Below are positions 34,181-44,116 of a DNA stretch of 64,000 bases, one piece after another. The notes beneath the pieces were generated by a model. That model did not search any database, was not told the DNA's origin, and saw only the letters and a program-made list of their open reading frames with translations. Source of the DNA: Clostridium sp. 12(A) (GTDB taxonomy: Bacteria; Bacillota; Clostridia; Lachnospirales; Lachnospiraceae). Numbering within the stretch: position 1 is the first letter of the stretch; every line of letters begins with the position of its first letter. The position numbers and the translations under genes were made by a program. The DNA lies in assembly GCA_000526575.1 (NCBI GenBank), contig JAGI01000002.1:124001-188000 (forward strand), given 5' to 3'.

Positions 34181-34483
34181 ATGGAGGACAACAAATTCAG
34201 TGGTACAGCAAACGATCTTCCCATGATGGCACTTAGCGATATTCCAGTCCCAAACGCAGATGCAAAGCAGATAGTTGCGCTGGTAAAGGAAAGCGGACGG
34301 GTTACCGGATACAAGCTTTCCGATGGAAGAGTCCTTAACAAAGAAGAAGGTGTGGAGCTTGCCAAACAAGGCGGTATAGAGGGAGTGGGAGTCTCTTCCA
34401 GAAATGGGAATGAGTATTTAAAATCTCTTCCAGATGGCAGTGAGAGCAATAATTTAAGCAGCTTGCCTTCCGTTACAAATTAA
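34181..34483 (+). CDS. DUF3892-domain protein
   Basis: 100 residues with the DUF3892 pattern: I-V-A-L-V-K-E-S-G-R-V-T-G-Y-K-L-S-D-G (about 31-49) then E-G-V-E-L-A-K-Q-G-G-I-E-G-V-G-V (57-72). The N- and C-terminal ends are polar. AGGAGGG precedes the ATG. Function unknown; many Clostridia have one. It stands alone, before the antiterminator operon. Confidence 0.75.
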   Translation: MEDNKFSGTANDLPMMALSDIPVPNADAKQIVALVKESGRVTGYKLSDGRVLNKEEGVELAKQGGIEGVGVSSRNGNEYLKSLPDGSESNNLSSLPSVTN

Positions 34484-34536
34484 AACTGGAAATTAGTAAT
34501 AGTGAATAGTAATTATTTGAAATTCAAAAAAATATG

Positions 34537-34565
34537 TTGCTAAAAATGTAATCTTCCACTATACT
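34537..34565 (+). promoter_or_regulatory. Promoter of the licT-type operon
   Basis: TTGCTA (34537-34542), 17 bases, TATACT (34560-34565). The transcript would start near 34572, just before the RAT sequence. Confidence 0.72.
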
Positions 34566-34574
34566 GTAGTCAGT

Positions 34575-34668
34575 GGATGGTGATTGCGCTAGCAAGCTAT
34601 ACCTGTTTATTATGTTATTTTGGCTTTTTTTGCCTATAATAGCATGGTAAACAGGTTTTTTTTCGCTA
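34575..34668 (+). promoter_or_regulatory. RAT antiterminator site and overlapping terminator
   Basis: The 29-base sequence 34575-34603 matches the ribonucleic antiterminator (RAT) pattern GGAT-G-TTGC-GCA-GC-ACC. Its last bases form the start of the stem of a terminator (34601-34624 with 34632-34656), followed by eight T. Binding of the LicT-type protein encoded next should stabilise RAT and let transcription proceed in the presence of a beta-glucoside. Confidence 0.85.
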
Positions 34669-34717
34669 AAAATACAAAATTCAAGAGGATTTATTACTTT
34701 AGACAGGGGTGATGGCC

Positions 34718-35560
34718 ATGATCATTTACAAAATTTTCAATAACAATGCAGTCGTAATAAAAGATGAAAACGGAGTGGAAAAGGTTGTTATGGGCTGCGG
34801 TCTTGCCTTTAAAAAGAAGAACGGAGATGAGCTGGATGAAAGTAAGATTGATAAGATCTTTGTCCTGTCCGATCCCCTTATTAACAACCGGTTTCAGGAG
34901 CTTGTCGCAAGCATTCCCATTGATTATGTGGAGCTTGGGGAAGAGATTATTGAATATGCGGCATCGATTCTGGAGGTGGATTTAAATGATACCATCTACT
35001 TGTCCCTCATCGACCACCTGTATTCTGCTGTGAAACGATTCCAGGAAGGCATTGGGATAAAAAACGCCATTCTCTGGGACATAAAAAAGTTTTACAAAAA
35101 GGAATTTGACATCGGGTTGAAAGCACTGGAGATGATAGAAAAACGATTTTGCCTTCGATTGCCAGAAGACGAAGCAGGATTCATTGCCATTCACCTTGTG
35201 GAAGCGGTTACCAGAAAGGGTGCTCAGGATATCCACCAGGTGGCTGAAATCATCTCTGAAATCACCAGCATTGTATCGTACCATTTTCACATATTTTTTA
35301 ATGAAGATTCCTTATACTATTTCCGGTTCATCACTCATCTTAAATTTTTCGCCCAGAGACTTTTAGAGGGAAAGACCTACCTTGATGATGAACAGGATGA
35401 TCTTCTCCTTATTATAAAGAAAAAATATGTGAATGCCTATGAGTGTGCGGAAAAGATATGTGAGTTTCTTAAAAAGAAATATAACTATAACGTTTCCAAT
35501 GATGAAAAGCTTTACCTCACCCTGCACATCGAACGAGTTGTTTATAAGACTGTTTTATGA
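34718..35560 (+). CDS. licT: LicT/BglG-family transcription antiterminator
   Basis: 280 residues. The N-terminal RNA-binding domain (1-55) is followed by two PTS regulation domains with the four phosphorylatable histidines visible in L-I-D-H-L-Y, A-I-H-L-V-E-A, F-I-T-H-L-K and T-L-H-I-E-R. ATG 34718 (M-I-I-Y-K-I-F-N-N-N) is chosen over the GTG at 34709 because AGGGG (34705-34709) is the ribosome site. It prevents termination at 34601-34668 when the PTS substrate is being imported, and is phosphorylated and inactivated by the PTS enzyme II otherwise. Confidence 0.93.
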   Translation: MIIYKIFNNNAVVIKDENGVEKVVMGCGLAFKKKNGDELDESKIDKIFVLSDPLINNRFQELVASIPIDYVELGEEIIEYAASILEVDLNDTIYLSLIDHLYSAVKRFQEGIGIKNAILWDIKKFYKKEFDIGLKALEMIEKRFCLRLPEDEAGFIAIHLVEAVTRKGAQDIHQVAEIISEITSIVSYHFHIFFNEDSLYYFRFITHLKFFAQRLLEGKTYLDDEQDDLLLIIKKKYVNAYECAEKICEFLKKKYNYNVSNDEKLYLTLHIERVVYKTVL

Positions 35561-35628
35561 CGAGATGGTTACATTAAGTTGGCTAAACTTTCATATTTCA
35601 AATAAAAAGAAAAATGGAGGATTTAACA

Positions 35629-37455
35629 ATGGGAAAATATGACCTGTTGGCAAAAGACATTATTAAAAAAGTCGGCGGCAAGGATAATATCATAAGCCTT
35701 GTCCACTGTGTCACCCGTCTGCGTTTCAACTTAAAAGACGAAAGCCTTGCAGATGATGAAGCACTCAAACAAATGGAAGGTGTCATAACAGTCATGCACA
35801 GCTCCGGACAGTATCAGGTGGTCATCGGAAACCATGTACCCCAGGTATTTACAGATGTCTGCAGGCTGGCTAATATTTCATCAGAAACAGCAACTGAAAA
35901 AAAGAAGATGAGCTTCCGGGAAAAATCTCTGGATCTTATTTCAGGAATCATGATGCCAGCCATCGGAATCCTGTGCGCCTGCGGTATGTTAAAAGGACTC
36001 AATTCCATTCTTTTATACCTTGGGCTTTACTCTGATGCCGATGGAATCTATATCTTGCTTAACGCTATAGGAGATTCCATCTTTTTCTTCTTTCCTGTTG
36101 TCATCGGTTTTAACACGGCAAAGAAACTTGATATGAATCCCTTCCTGGGTCTTATTATCGGTGCGGCACTGTGCTATCCTACGATCAACGGCACCGATGT
36201 ACCTTTATTTGGTCATATGATTAATGTAACCTATACGTCTACATTGCTTCCGGTAATTCTTATTGTGGCACTGGCTAAGCCCCTGGAGAGCTTTTTTAAC
36301 CGGGTGATCCCTGATATGGTAAAGACCTTTATCACACCGATGCTGGTGCTCCTTATCGCACTTCCCGTTGGTTTTGTGGTGATTGGACCCATTGCGAATC
36401 TCATTTCCAATGGAATTTCACAGGGAGTGTTATCCATATATAAGCTAAGCCCGATATTTGCAGGTTTTCTGGTGGGCGGATTATGGCAGGTCATGATTGT
36501 ATTTGGTGTTCATATTGTGCTGGTGGTTTTATGTATCACCAATATTATATCAGGTACACCAGACCCAATTCTTGCTTTTACTACGTTCGTGACCTTTACC
36601 ACCACCGGTATGATATTTGCCATGTGGCTGAAAACCAAAGACAAGACCTTAAAGCAGATTGCACTTCCAGCCTGGATTTCCGGATTTTTTGGAGTGACCG
36701 AGCCAGCGATTTACGGTATCTTGTTACCAAGAATGAAGCATTTCGTTCTTTCCTGTCTTTGCGGTGCCGTTGCAGGTGCAGCAACCGCAGCGTTAGGATT
36801 AAAGTATCACACCATGGCAGGTATGGGACTCTTTGAGATACCAGCTCTTCTGGATCCCACCCAGCCTGGAAAAAGCCTGGTGCATGCCCTGATTGCGGCA
36901 GCCATATCACTTATTGTAGGATTTGCTGTAACCTTTATTACCTTTAAAGATGAGGCGCCTTCTGAGACAAAAGAAGGGGAACTTTCAGATAAATGCAGAA
37001 AAGAAGTGATTGCATGTCCTCTTTCCGGTACGGTCATGGCACTTGATCAGGTAAAGGATGCTGCATTTGCCAATGGAACTTTGGGACAGGGAATGGCGGT
37101 TTCACCAACAGAAGGAAAGGTCACTGCTCCATTTGACGGTACAGTCATGATGCTGTTTCCTACCAGGCATGCCGTTGGACTTATGTCTGACAATGGCTGT
37201 GAGGTAATCATTCATATTGGCATGGATACTGTACAGTTAAATGGAAAATATTTTGAGGCACACGTAAACGAAGGAGATAAGGTGAAAAAGGGAGACCTTC
37301 TTATTACTTTTGATAAGGATGCCATTGAAAGAGAAGGGTATTCTTTGGATACTCCGGTTTTGGTCACAAATACAAAGGATTATATGGAGGTCGTTGCGAT
37401 GAACCGCTGTGGTTCTAAAGTCCATTGCGGCGATGAAGTAATAACCTTATTATAA
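35629..37455 (+). CDS. bglP: Beta-glucoside-type PTS enzyme IIBCA
   Basis: 608 residues, all three domains fused. IIB has phospho-Cys C27 (S-L-V-H-C-V-T-R-L-R-F). IIC has about ten hydrophobic segments (105-450, with G-V-T-E-P-A-I-Y-G). IIA has the phospho-His in E-V-I-I-H-I-G-M-D-T-V. It imports and phosphorylates an aryl- or disaccharide beta-glucoside and signals to LicT. TGGAGG at 35615-35620 places the start at 35629. It lies between the antiterminator and a phospho-beta-glucosidase. Confidence 0.93.
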   Translation: MGKYDLLAKDIIKKVGGKDNIISLVHCVTRLRFNLKDESLADDEALKQMEGVITVMHSSGQYQVVIGNHVPQVFTDVCRLANISSETATEKKKMSFREKSLDLISGIMMPAIGILCACGMLKGLNSILLYLGLYSDADGIYILLNAIGDSIFFFFPVVIGFNTAKKLDMNPFLGLIIGAALCYPTINGTDVPLFGHMINVTYTSTLLPVILIVALAKPLESFFNRVIPDMVKTFITPMLVLLIALPVGFVVIGPIANLISNGISQGVLSIYKLSPIFAGFLVGGLWQVMIVFGVHIVLVVLCITNIISGTPDPILAFTTFVTFTTTGMIFAMWLKTKDKTLKQIALPAWISGFFGVTEPAIYGILLPRMKHFVLSCLCGAVAGAATAALGLKYHTMAGMGLFEIPALLDPTQPGKSLVHALIAAAISLIVGFAVTFITFKDEAPSETKEGELSDKCRKEVIACPLSGTVMALDQVKDAAFANGTLGQGMAVSPTEGKVTAPFDGTVMMLFPTRHAVGLMSDNGCEVIIHIGMDTVQLNGKYFEAHVNEGDKVKKGDLLITFDKDAIEREGYSLDTPVLVTNTKDYMEVVAMNRCGSKVHCGDEVITLL

Positions 37456-38913
<1,458 letters not shown>

Positions 38914-38922
38914 ACCCATAAT

Positions 38923-38974
38923 GGCAGGGATGGGTGGATCCTTTCGCATCCATCCTCGTCCCTGCCTTATTTTT
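38923..38974 (+). terminator. Intrinsic terminator of the beta-glucoside operon
   Basis: A long stem (38923-38939 with 38948-38966, one bulge) has a short loop and a T-rich tail. Confidence 0.88.
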
Positions 38975-39082
38975 ATGTAATCTCTGACCATCAAAAGGGC
39001 AGCAGGCGGGAACGACTGGATACGATGAAAGATTCTAAATCAGCTTTGTCAAAACTAATAATGAATATAGGGGTAAAGCGAG

Positions 39083-41218
39083 ATGAAGTTATTTTATACC
39101 AAACCGGCAGCGAAATGGGAAGAAACCTTACCCATTGGAAATGGCAGTCTTGGTGCCATGATATGGGGGGAAACAAAGAGAGAATGTCTGGGACTCAATG
39201 AGGAGAGCCTTTGGTCTGGTTATTACCGTGACAAGAATAACCATAAGGCGTCAAAGCATTTGGAAGAGTGCCGCAGGCTGGTAGAACAGGAAGAGTATGA
39301 AAAGGCGGAGAAAGTCATTCGTGAGACCATGCTGGGGGAATATAATGAATCCTATATGCCTCTTGGCAATCTTTATTTCACCTTTAATCATACCGAAGAC
39401 ATTACAAATTATAAGCGAACCCTTGATTTAGATCACTCTGTTTCAGAAGTCAGCTACCAGACCGGAGGGCATAGCTATACAAGGGAATACTTTTCAAGCT
39501 ATCCTGGAAAAGCTATCTTTATTAAGCTTCAATGTGACAGTCCAGCCTTAGATTTCAAGATTTCCTTTGAGTCGCAGATGGTCTGTAAAACAGAATATAC
39601 TTCAGTCGGTTTAAACATAAAAGGGACTTGTCCCGAACATGTGGACCCATCCTACATAGATATCCATAAAAATCCCATCATTCAGGGGGATAAAGGCATG
39701 AAGTTCCATGCCGAATGTAACGTTCTTCATTGTGACGGAACCATAGAAGAGGAAGAACAGTGCATAAGCATCTCTAAGGCATCGGTTGTGACTTTGGTAT
39801 TTTCAGCGGTGAAAGAACCAGAATTTAATCCTGCCATGTCTTATGATGAGATCAAGGAGATACATATTAAAGATTACAGAAGCTTATATGAGAAGGTGGA
39901 GCTGTATCTGGGGGAAGAAATCAATCTTCCTACAGATGAACGGCTGGAACGGCTGAGAAAAGGAGAGAAGGACAATGATTTATATGCTCTGTTTTTCCAG
40001 TATGGAAGATATCTTCTTATCAGTTCTTCCAGAGAGGGGAGCCTCCCAGCCAATCTTCAGGGAATCTGGAGCTGGCAGTTCCGTGCGCCATGGAGCTGTA
40101 ACTGGACCACCAACATCAATGCCCAGATGAATTACTGGCTGGCTCAAAGCTGTAACTTAAAGGAATGTCTGCCTCCTTATTTTGAGCTGGTGAAAAAGCT
40201 TTGTGAGGAAGGGAAAAAGACAGCAAAAATTCATTATAACTGCAGAGGCTTTGTTCACCATCACAACGCGGATTATTGGTGCAACACAAATCCTATGGGC
40301 ATGCCATATGGAGAAGATCATGGAGAGAAAGAAGCCGTTACCTGGTCCATGTGGCCGATGGGTGGTGCCTGGCTGACCAGTGAGCTGTTCCGGCATTACG
40401 AATATAATCCCAATGCGGAATTTTTAAAGAACACAGTTTATCCGGTTCTAAAGGAAGCTGCCCTGTTCTTAATCGACTGGCTTTACGAATATGAAGGAAG
40501 CTATGTTACCTGTCCGTCAACGTCTCCGGAGAACATGTTTAAGACTCCAACCGGAGACTCCTGTGCTGTTGCCATGTCATCCGCCATGGATCTTGCTATC
40601 ATTCGGGAGGTGTTCGGGAACTTTAAGAGGACCTGTGAGATTTTAAAGCTGGATGATGAGATATTAGAAGAGATATCCGAACGGCTTTCAAAGCTTACAC
40701 CTTTTAAAGTGGGAAGCAAAGGACAGCTTCTTGAATGGAATAAGGAATTTGAAGAATGCGAGCCTGGCCATCGTCATCTGTCTCATCTATACGGTATGTT
40801 CCCGGGTGAGCTATTTGAAGGCGATAAAGTGCTTACCGAGGCCTGCAAAAAATCCTTGTCCCTTCGTTTGAGCAGTGGCAGCGGACATACGGGCTGGAGC
40901 TGTGCGTGGATCATTAACTTATTTGCCGTGTTAGGAGATGGAGAAAATGCATACCATTTTCTAAATACCCTGCTGACCCGCTCCACCTATGAAAATCTCT
41001 GGTCCGCCCATCCGCCGTTCCAGATTGATGGAAACTTTGGAGGAGCTGCTGGCCTGGCAAATATGCTGGTGCAGGATCGAAACGGTGAAATTAAGATTTT
41101 ACCCGCAATGCCTTCCCAGTTTGACAGTGGATATGTGAAGGGGCTCAGAATTAAGAACGGTAAAACAGTGGATATCAAGTGGGATAATGGGGAGCTTGAC
41201 ACTTACCGGATCTATTGA
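39083..41218 (+). CDS. GH95-family alpha-L-fucosidase/galactosidase, cytoplasmic
   Basis: 711 residues. The N-terminal beta-domain (P-I-G-N-G-S-L-G-A-M-I-W-G; L-N-E-E-S-L-W-S-G) is followed by an (alpha/alpha)6 barrel with the GH95 segments W-T-T-N-I-N-A-Q-M-N-Y-W (active-site Asn/Gln region), C-P-S-T-S-P-E-N, H-L-S-H-L-Y-G-M-F-P-G and H-T-G-W-S. The family hydrolyses alpha-1,2-L-fucose or, in plant-polymer degraders, alpha-L-galactose. There is no signal peptide, so it acts on imported oligosaccharides. It is shorter than secreted GH95 enzymes because it lacks extra modules. It is a single gene with its own terminator. Confidence 0.88.
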   Translation: MKLFYTKPAAKWEETLPIGNGSLGAMIWGETKRECLGLNEESLWSGYYRDKNNHKASKHLEECRRLVEQEEYEKAEKVIRETMLGEYNESYMPLGNLYFTFNHTEDITNYKRTLDLDHSVSEVSYQTGGHSYTREYFSSYPGKAIFIKLQCDSPALDFKISFESQMVCKTEYTSVGLNIKGTCPEHVDPSYIDIHKNPIIQGDKGMKFHAECNVLHCDGTIEEEEQCISISKASVVTLVFSAVKEPEFNPAMSYDEIKEIHIKDYRSLYEKVELYLGEEINLPTDERLERLRKGEKDNDLYALFFQYGRYLLISSSREGSLPANLQGIWSWQFRAPWSCNWTTNINAQMNYWLAQSCNLKECLPPYFELVKKLCEEGKKTAKIHYNCRGFVHHHNADYWCNTNPMGMPYGEDHGEKEAVTWSMWPMGGAWLTSELFRHYEYNPNAEFLKNTVYPVLKEAALFLIDWLYEYEGSYVTCPSTSPENMFKTPTGDSCAVAMSSAMDLAIIREVFGNFKRTCEILKLDDEILEEISERLSKLTPFKVGSKGQLLEWNKEFEECEPGHRHLSHLYGMFPGELFEGDKVLTEACKKSLSLRLSSGSGHTGWSCAWIINLFAVLGDGENAYHFLNTLLTRSTYENLWSAHPPFQIDGNFGGAAGLANMLVQDRNGEIKILPAMPSQFDSGYVKGLRIKNGKTVDIKWDNGELDTYRIY

Positions 41219-41237
41219 TGAAGTAACAGAAATTAGG

Positions 41238-41288
41238 AAAATCGGTGTAAATAAGTTTCTGAATCAGGACTTTGTTTGCACCGTTTTT
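41238..41288 (+). terminator. Intrinsic terminator after GH95
   Basis: CGGTGTAAA (41243-41251) pairs with TTTGCACCG (41275-41283), followed by TTTTT. Confidence 0.75.
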
Positions 41289-41384
41289 CCATACTTAAAT
41301 CATAAAATACGTAGAAAGTGTTAATCCAGCATAAAAGTCATTCATACTAAATGGGAAGAACGGGCTAAGAAAGGGAGACAGATC

Positions 41385-42110
41385 GTGAAATTAGGTCATC
41401 GAGTGGGGATTGGTAATACAGCAGACGTCTATCATTGGGAAGGTAAGACCGTTATTAAGTTGTTTCATTCCGGATATCCAAAAGACAGCGTTATGAGGGA
41501 ATTCTCAAATGTAGCAATTGTCAGTAAGATGGATTTTCCAAAGCCTATGGCATATGATGTCATTGAGGTGGAGGGAAGATTGGGTATTATTTATGACAGC
41601 GTAATGGGAGAGTCTTTACTGGACTGGCTGTTAAGAACAAAAGATTTAGAACGGGGAGGAGAGATACTGGCTCAGCTTCATAAAAGGATGCTGGCCCATA
41701 AGGTTACATCTGCTCCCAGTTACAAAGATTTTCTATACCGGAATCTGGAACGGGCAGCAAGAAACTCTGAAGAGAAATTTGAGGGTCTTTTTGGGCAGCT
41801 TCAAAAACTTCCAGATGGGGATACCTTTTGCCATGGGGATTTTCATCCAGGCAATGTAATTTTAAGCATTGAAAACCCGGTTGTCATTGATTTTATGAAT
41901 GTATGTGCAGGAGATTATTTCTATGACGTTGCAAGGACGGTTTTTCTGATTGAATATACTCCAGTTCCTCAGATTCCGGGAGCGGTAGAAGATCTGTTAA
42001 GGTTAAAAACAGCACTGGCAGATCAGTACCTGATTCATATGAAGGTGGACCGGGAGCAGATATCAGACTTTTTAGAGGTGATCATTTCCTCCAGGCCGGG
42101 TGAATCTTAA
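41385..42110 (+). CDS. APH-type phosphotransferase of unknown substrate
   Basis: 241 residues of the aminoglycoside phosphotransferase/choline kinase fold. An ATP loop G-H-R-V-G-I-G-N-T-A-D-V-Y sits at the N-terminus, followed by the Brenner motif C-H-G-D-F-H-P-G-N (about 150) and the metal-binding D in V-I-D-F-M-N (about 168). It is shorter than the true aminoglycoside kinases and like the TIGR02172-type family. Drug resistance should not be assumed; the substrate may be a small metabolite. It is a single gene. Confidence 0.8.
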   Translation: MKLGHRVGIGNTADVYHWEGKTVIKLFHSGYPKDSVMREFSNVAIVSKMDFPKPMAYDVIEVEGRLGIIYDSVMGESLLDWLLRTKDLERGGEILAQLHKRMLAHKVTSAPSYKDFLYRNLERAARNSEEKFEGLFGQLQKLPDGDTFCHGDFHPGNVILSIENPVVIDFMNVCAGDYFYDVARTVFLIEYTPVPQIPGAVEDLLRLKTALADQYLIHMKVDREQISDFLEVIISSRPGES

Positions 42111-42137
42111 AAGGTACAAAGAAATGAAAACCGTGGT

Positions 42138-42166
42138 TTGACTTTATTAAATTAATGTGATAGTAT
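42138..42166 (+). promoter_or_regulatory. Promoter of the riboswitch-controlled symporter
   Basis: TTGACT (42138-42143), 17 bases, TAGTAT (42161-42166). Confidence 0.72.
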
Positions 42167-42189
42167 AGAAAATGAAGTATCATCAACAA

Positions 42190-42364
42190 GTGAAGTTTGT
42201 AGGAAAATGGCTATAGCCTACCGAAGGAGTAACACTCTCAGGTGCCTGGAAAACCAGGTGTGGACTATAAATGGATGTAACTCTGGAGAATCCCTTGATT
42301 GGGTGCCGAAGGTGTAAGGGGCGGATTTATCCGCTTTAATCTCTCAGGCAAAAGGACAGAGAAC
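42190..42364 (+). ncRNA. Tandem glycine riboswitch
   Basis: Two consecutive aptamer modules. The first has CTACCGAAGGAGTAA with CTCTCAGGTGCC. The second has GTGCCGAAGGTGTAA with the hallmark TCTCAGGCAAAAGGACAGAG at 42343-42362. The modules pair through their P1 stems. It is followed by a terminator and the AGCS symporter gene, the usual target. Glycine binding is expected to prevent termination (ON switch). Confidence 0.93.
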
Positions 42365-42404
42365 CTTTATAAATTTATTTTTGGGGTCTTTTTGTGCATA
42401 TCCG

Positions 42405-42436
42405 GAGTCAAACCATATTTTTGGTTTGGCTTTTTT
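42405..42436 (+). terminator. Riboswitch expression-platform terminator
   Basis: CAAACCA (42408-42414) pairs with TGGTTTG (42422-42428), followed by a T run, between the aptamers and the symporter start. Confidence 0.82.
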
Positions 42437-42513
42437 ATTTGTTGATGCATTCAGGACATTCTGATTTACAGCTTCAGAATATCCATGCAAAAATAATAAG
42501 GAGTGTTACGAGT

Positions 42514-43905
42514 ATGGAATGGTTTTCGGCTTTGGTTGTCAGTATTAACAAAGTGTTATGGAATGTGTTTTTGATTGTTGTTCTTTGCGGTGTAGGTCTT
42601 TACTTTACCATAAGAACGAGAGGAATTCAGTTTCGCAGGTTTAAGCAAAGCTTTCGTATGACCTTTGGCTCCATTACCTTAAGAGGAAAGGATGCCAGTG
42701 AAAAAGAGGGTATGACTTCTTTTCAGTCACTGCTTACCTCAATATCCGCACAGATCGGTACGGGAAATCTTGCAGGTGTGGCAACCGCAATGGTTTCGGG
42801 AGGACCTGGTTCCGTGTTCTGGATGTGGGTCAGTGCAATTTTAGGTATGGCGACTATTTACTCGGAGGCAACTCTGGCTCAGCGTTATAAGACTGTGGTA
42901 AACGGAGAACTGGTAGGTGGGCCTGTCTATTATATCCGGGCGGCTATCAAAGGGCCGGCTGGTAAAGTAGTAGCGGCTACATTTTCTGTGCTCATTATCA
43001 TTGCCCTTGGATTTATGGGAAATATGGTTCAGGCAAATTCCGTAGGAGGAGCCATGGAAGCAGCGTTTGGGGTTCGTTCTGAGTACGTGGGAGTCGCCCT
43101 GGCTATCTTATCCCTGCTTGTATTTTTAGGCGGAGTCAAACGAATCGTTGCTGTGGCAGAAAAGGTAGTTCCTTTTATGGCAGTGTTCTTTACTCTATCT
43201 TCCTTAATTATCATGGTAGTAAATTTTCGCAGCATCATTCCTGCTTTTTATGATATTTTTGTCGGTGCATTTAATCCGCAGGCAGTTTTAGGCGGGGTAC
43301 TTGGAGTATCTGTACAGAAATCCATTCGTTTTGGAATCGCCAGAGGCTTATTCACCCATGAAGCCGGTATGGGATCCACACCTCATGCCCATGCCCTTGC
43401 CCGCGTAAAAAATCCGTGTGAACAGGGACTGGTTGCCATGATGGGAGTCTTTGTGGATACCATTGTACTTTTACCATTAACAGTTCTTGCTATCTTAACC
43501 TCCGGAGTCCTGGGCTCCAGAGATGTAAAAGGAGAGTTTGTAACGGGAATCGAACTGACCCAGTCTGCGTTTGCTCAGGTCTTTGGCCATTTTGGCTATG
43601 TGGTCATTGCTATCTGTGTGTTCTTCTTTGCATTTGCTACCATCATGGGCTGGTACTTTTTCGGCCTTGCCAATGTGAAGTATCTCTTTGGTAAAAAGGC
43701 CATTCCATTTTATGCGGTCATGGTATCCATTTTCGTAGGTGTGGGCTGTGCGCTGAAAGTAGATCTGGTCTGGAATCTTGCCGACCTTTTCAATGGTCTG
43801 ATGGTGATACCTAATATACTGTCTCTCCTATTACTTGGTGGAGTTGTCATCAAGCTGACAAAAGACTGGGAAGCTGGAAAGCCATATGACAGCGAAATAA
43901 AATAA
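42514..43905 (+). CDS. AGCS-family sodium:alanine/glycine symporter
   Basis: 463 residues with about ten to eleven helices and family motifs G-T-G-N-L-A-G-V-A-T-A (near 93-103), G-G-P-V-Y-Y-I (about 132) and F-T-H-E-A-G-M-G-S-T-P-H-A-H-A. It imports glycine or alanine with Na+. ATG 42514 with ATAAGGAG is chosen; an in-frame ATG at 42394 would lie inside the terminator of the leader and is rejected. Control by the glycine riboswitch indicates that glycine is a substrate, fitting an organism that ferments or detoxifies glycine. Confidence 0.93.
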   Translation: MEWFSALVVSINKVLWNVFLIVVLCGVGLYFTIRTRGIQFRRFKQSFRMTFGSITLRGKDASEKEGMTSFQSLLTSISAQIGTGNLAGVATAMVSGGPGSVFWMWVSAILGMATIYSEATLAQRYKTVVNGELVGGPVYYIRAAIKGPAGKVVAATFSVLIIIALGFMGNMVQANSVGGAMEAAFGVRSEYVGVALAILSLLVFLGGVKRIVAVAEKVVPFMAVFFTLSSLIIMVVNFRSIIPAFYDIFVGAFNPQAVLGGVLGVSVQKSIRFGIARGLFTHEAGMGSTPHAHALARVKNPCEQGLVAMMGVFVDTIVLLPLTVLAILTSGVLGSRDVKGEFVTGIELTQSAFAQVFGHFGYVVIAICVFFFAFATIMGWYFFGLANVKYLFGKKAIPFYAVMVSIFVGVGCALKVDLVWNLADLFNGLMVIPNILSLLLLGGVVIKLTKDWEAGKPYDSEIK

Positions 43906-43922
43906 AGAAAATAATATACTTA

Positions 43923-43960
43923 ATATCCTCGTCAACCGGGCTGGTTGGCGGGGATTTTTT
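43923..43960 (+). terminator. Intrinsic terminator
   Basis: ATCCTCGTCAACC pairs with GGTTGGCGGGGAT, followed by six T. Confidence 0.85.
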
Positions 43961-44116
43961 AATTGTTATAATTTTGTAAACATATACAAAAAAACTTAAA
44001 ATTAATTAATGCTTACTTAATGGCATTCTAAAAATAAAAGTATATAATAGGTCTTTGTGGTTCCTGTTTGGTCAATCTAAAACGCCACAAACGTACAGCA
44101 TGAGGAGGACAAAAGA

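Noticed and set aside
41385-42110. Aminoglycoside resistance gene.
   Set aside because: Only the general APH fold motifs are present and the protein is short; no resistance family is recognised.
42394-42513. N-terminal extension of the AGCS symporter from an in-frame ATG at 42394.
   Set aside because: The extension lies within the riboswitch terminator and has no ribosome site; ATG 42514 has ATAAGGAG at proper spacing.
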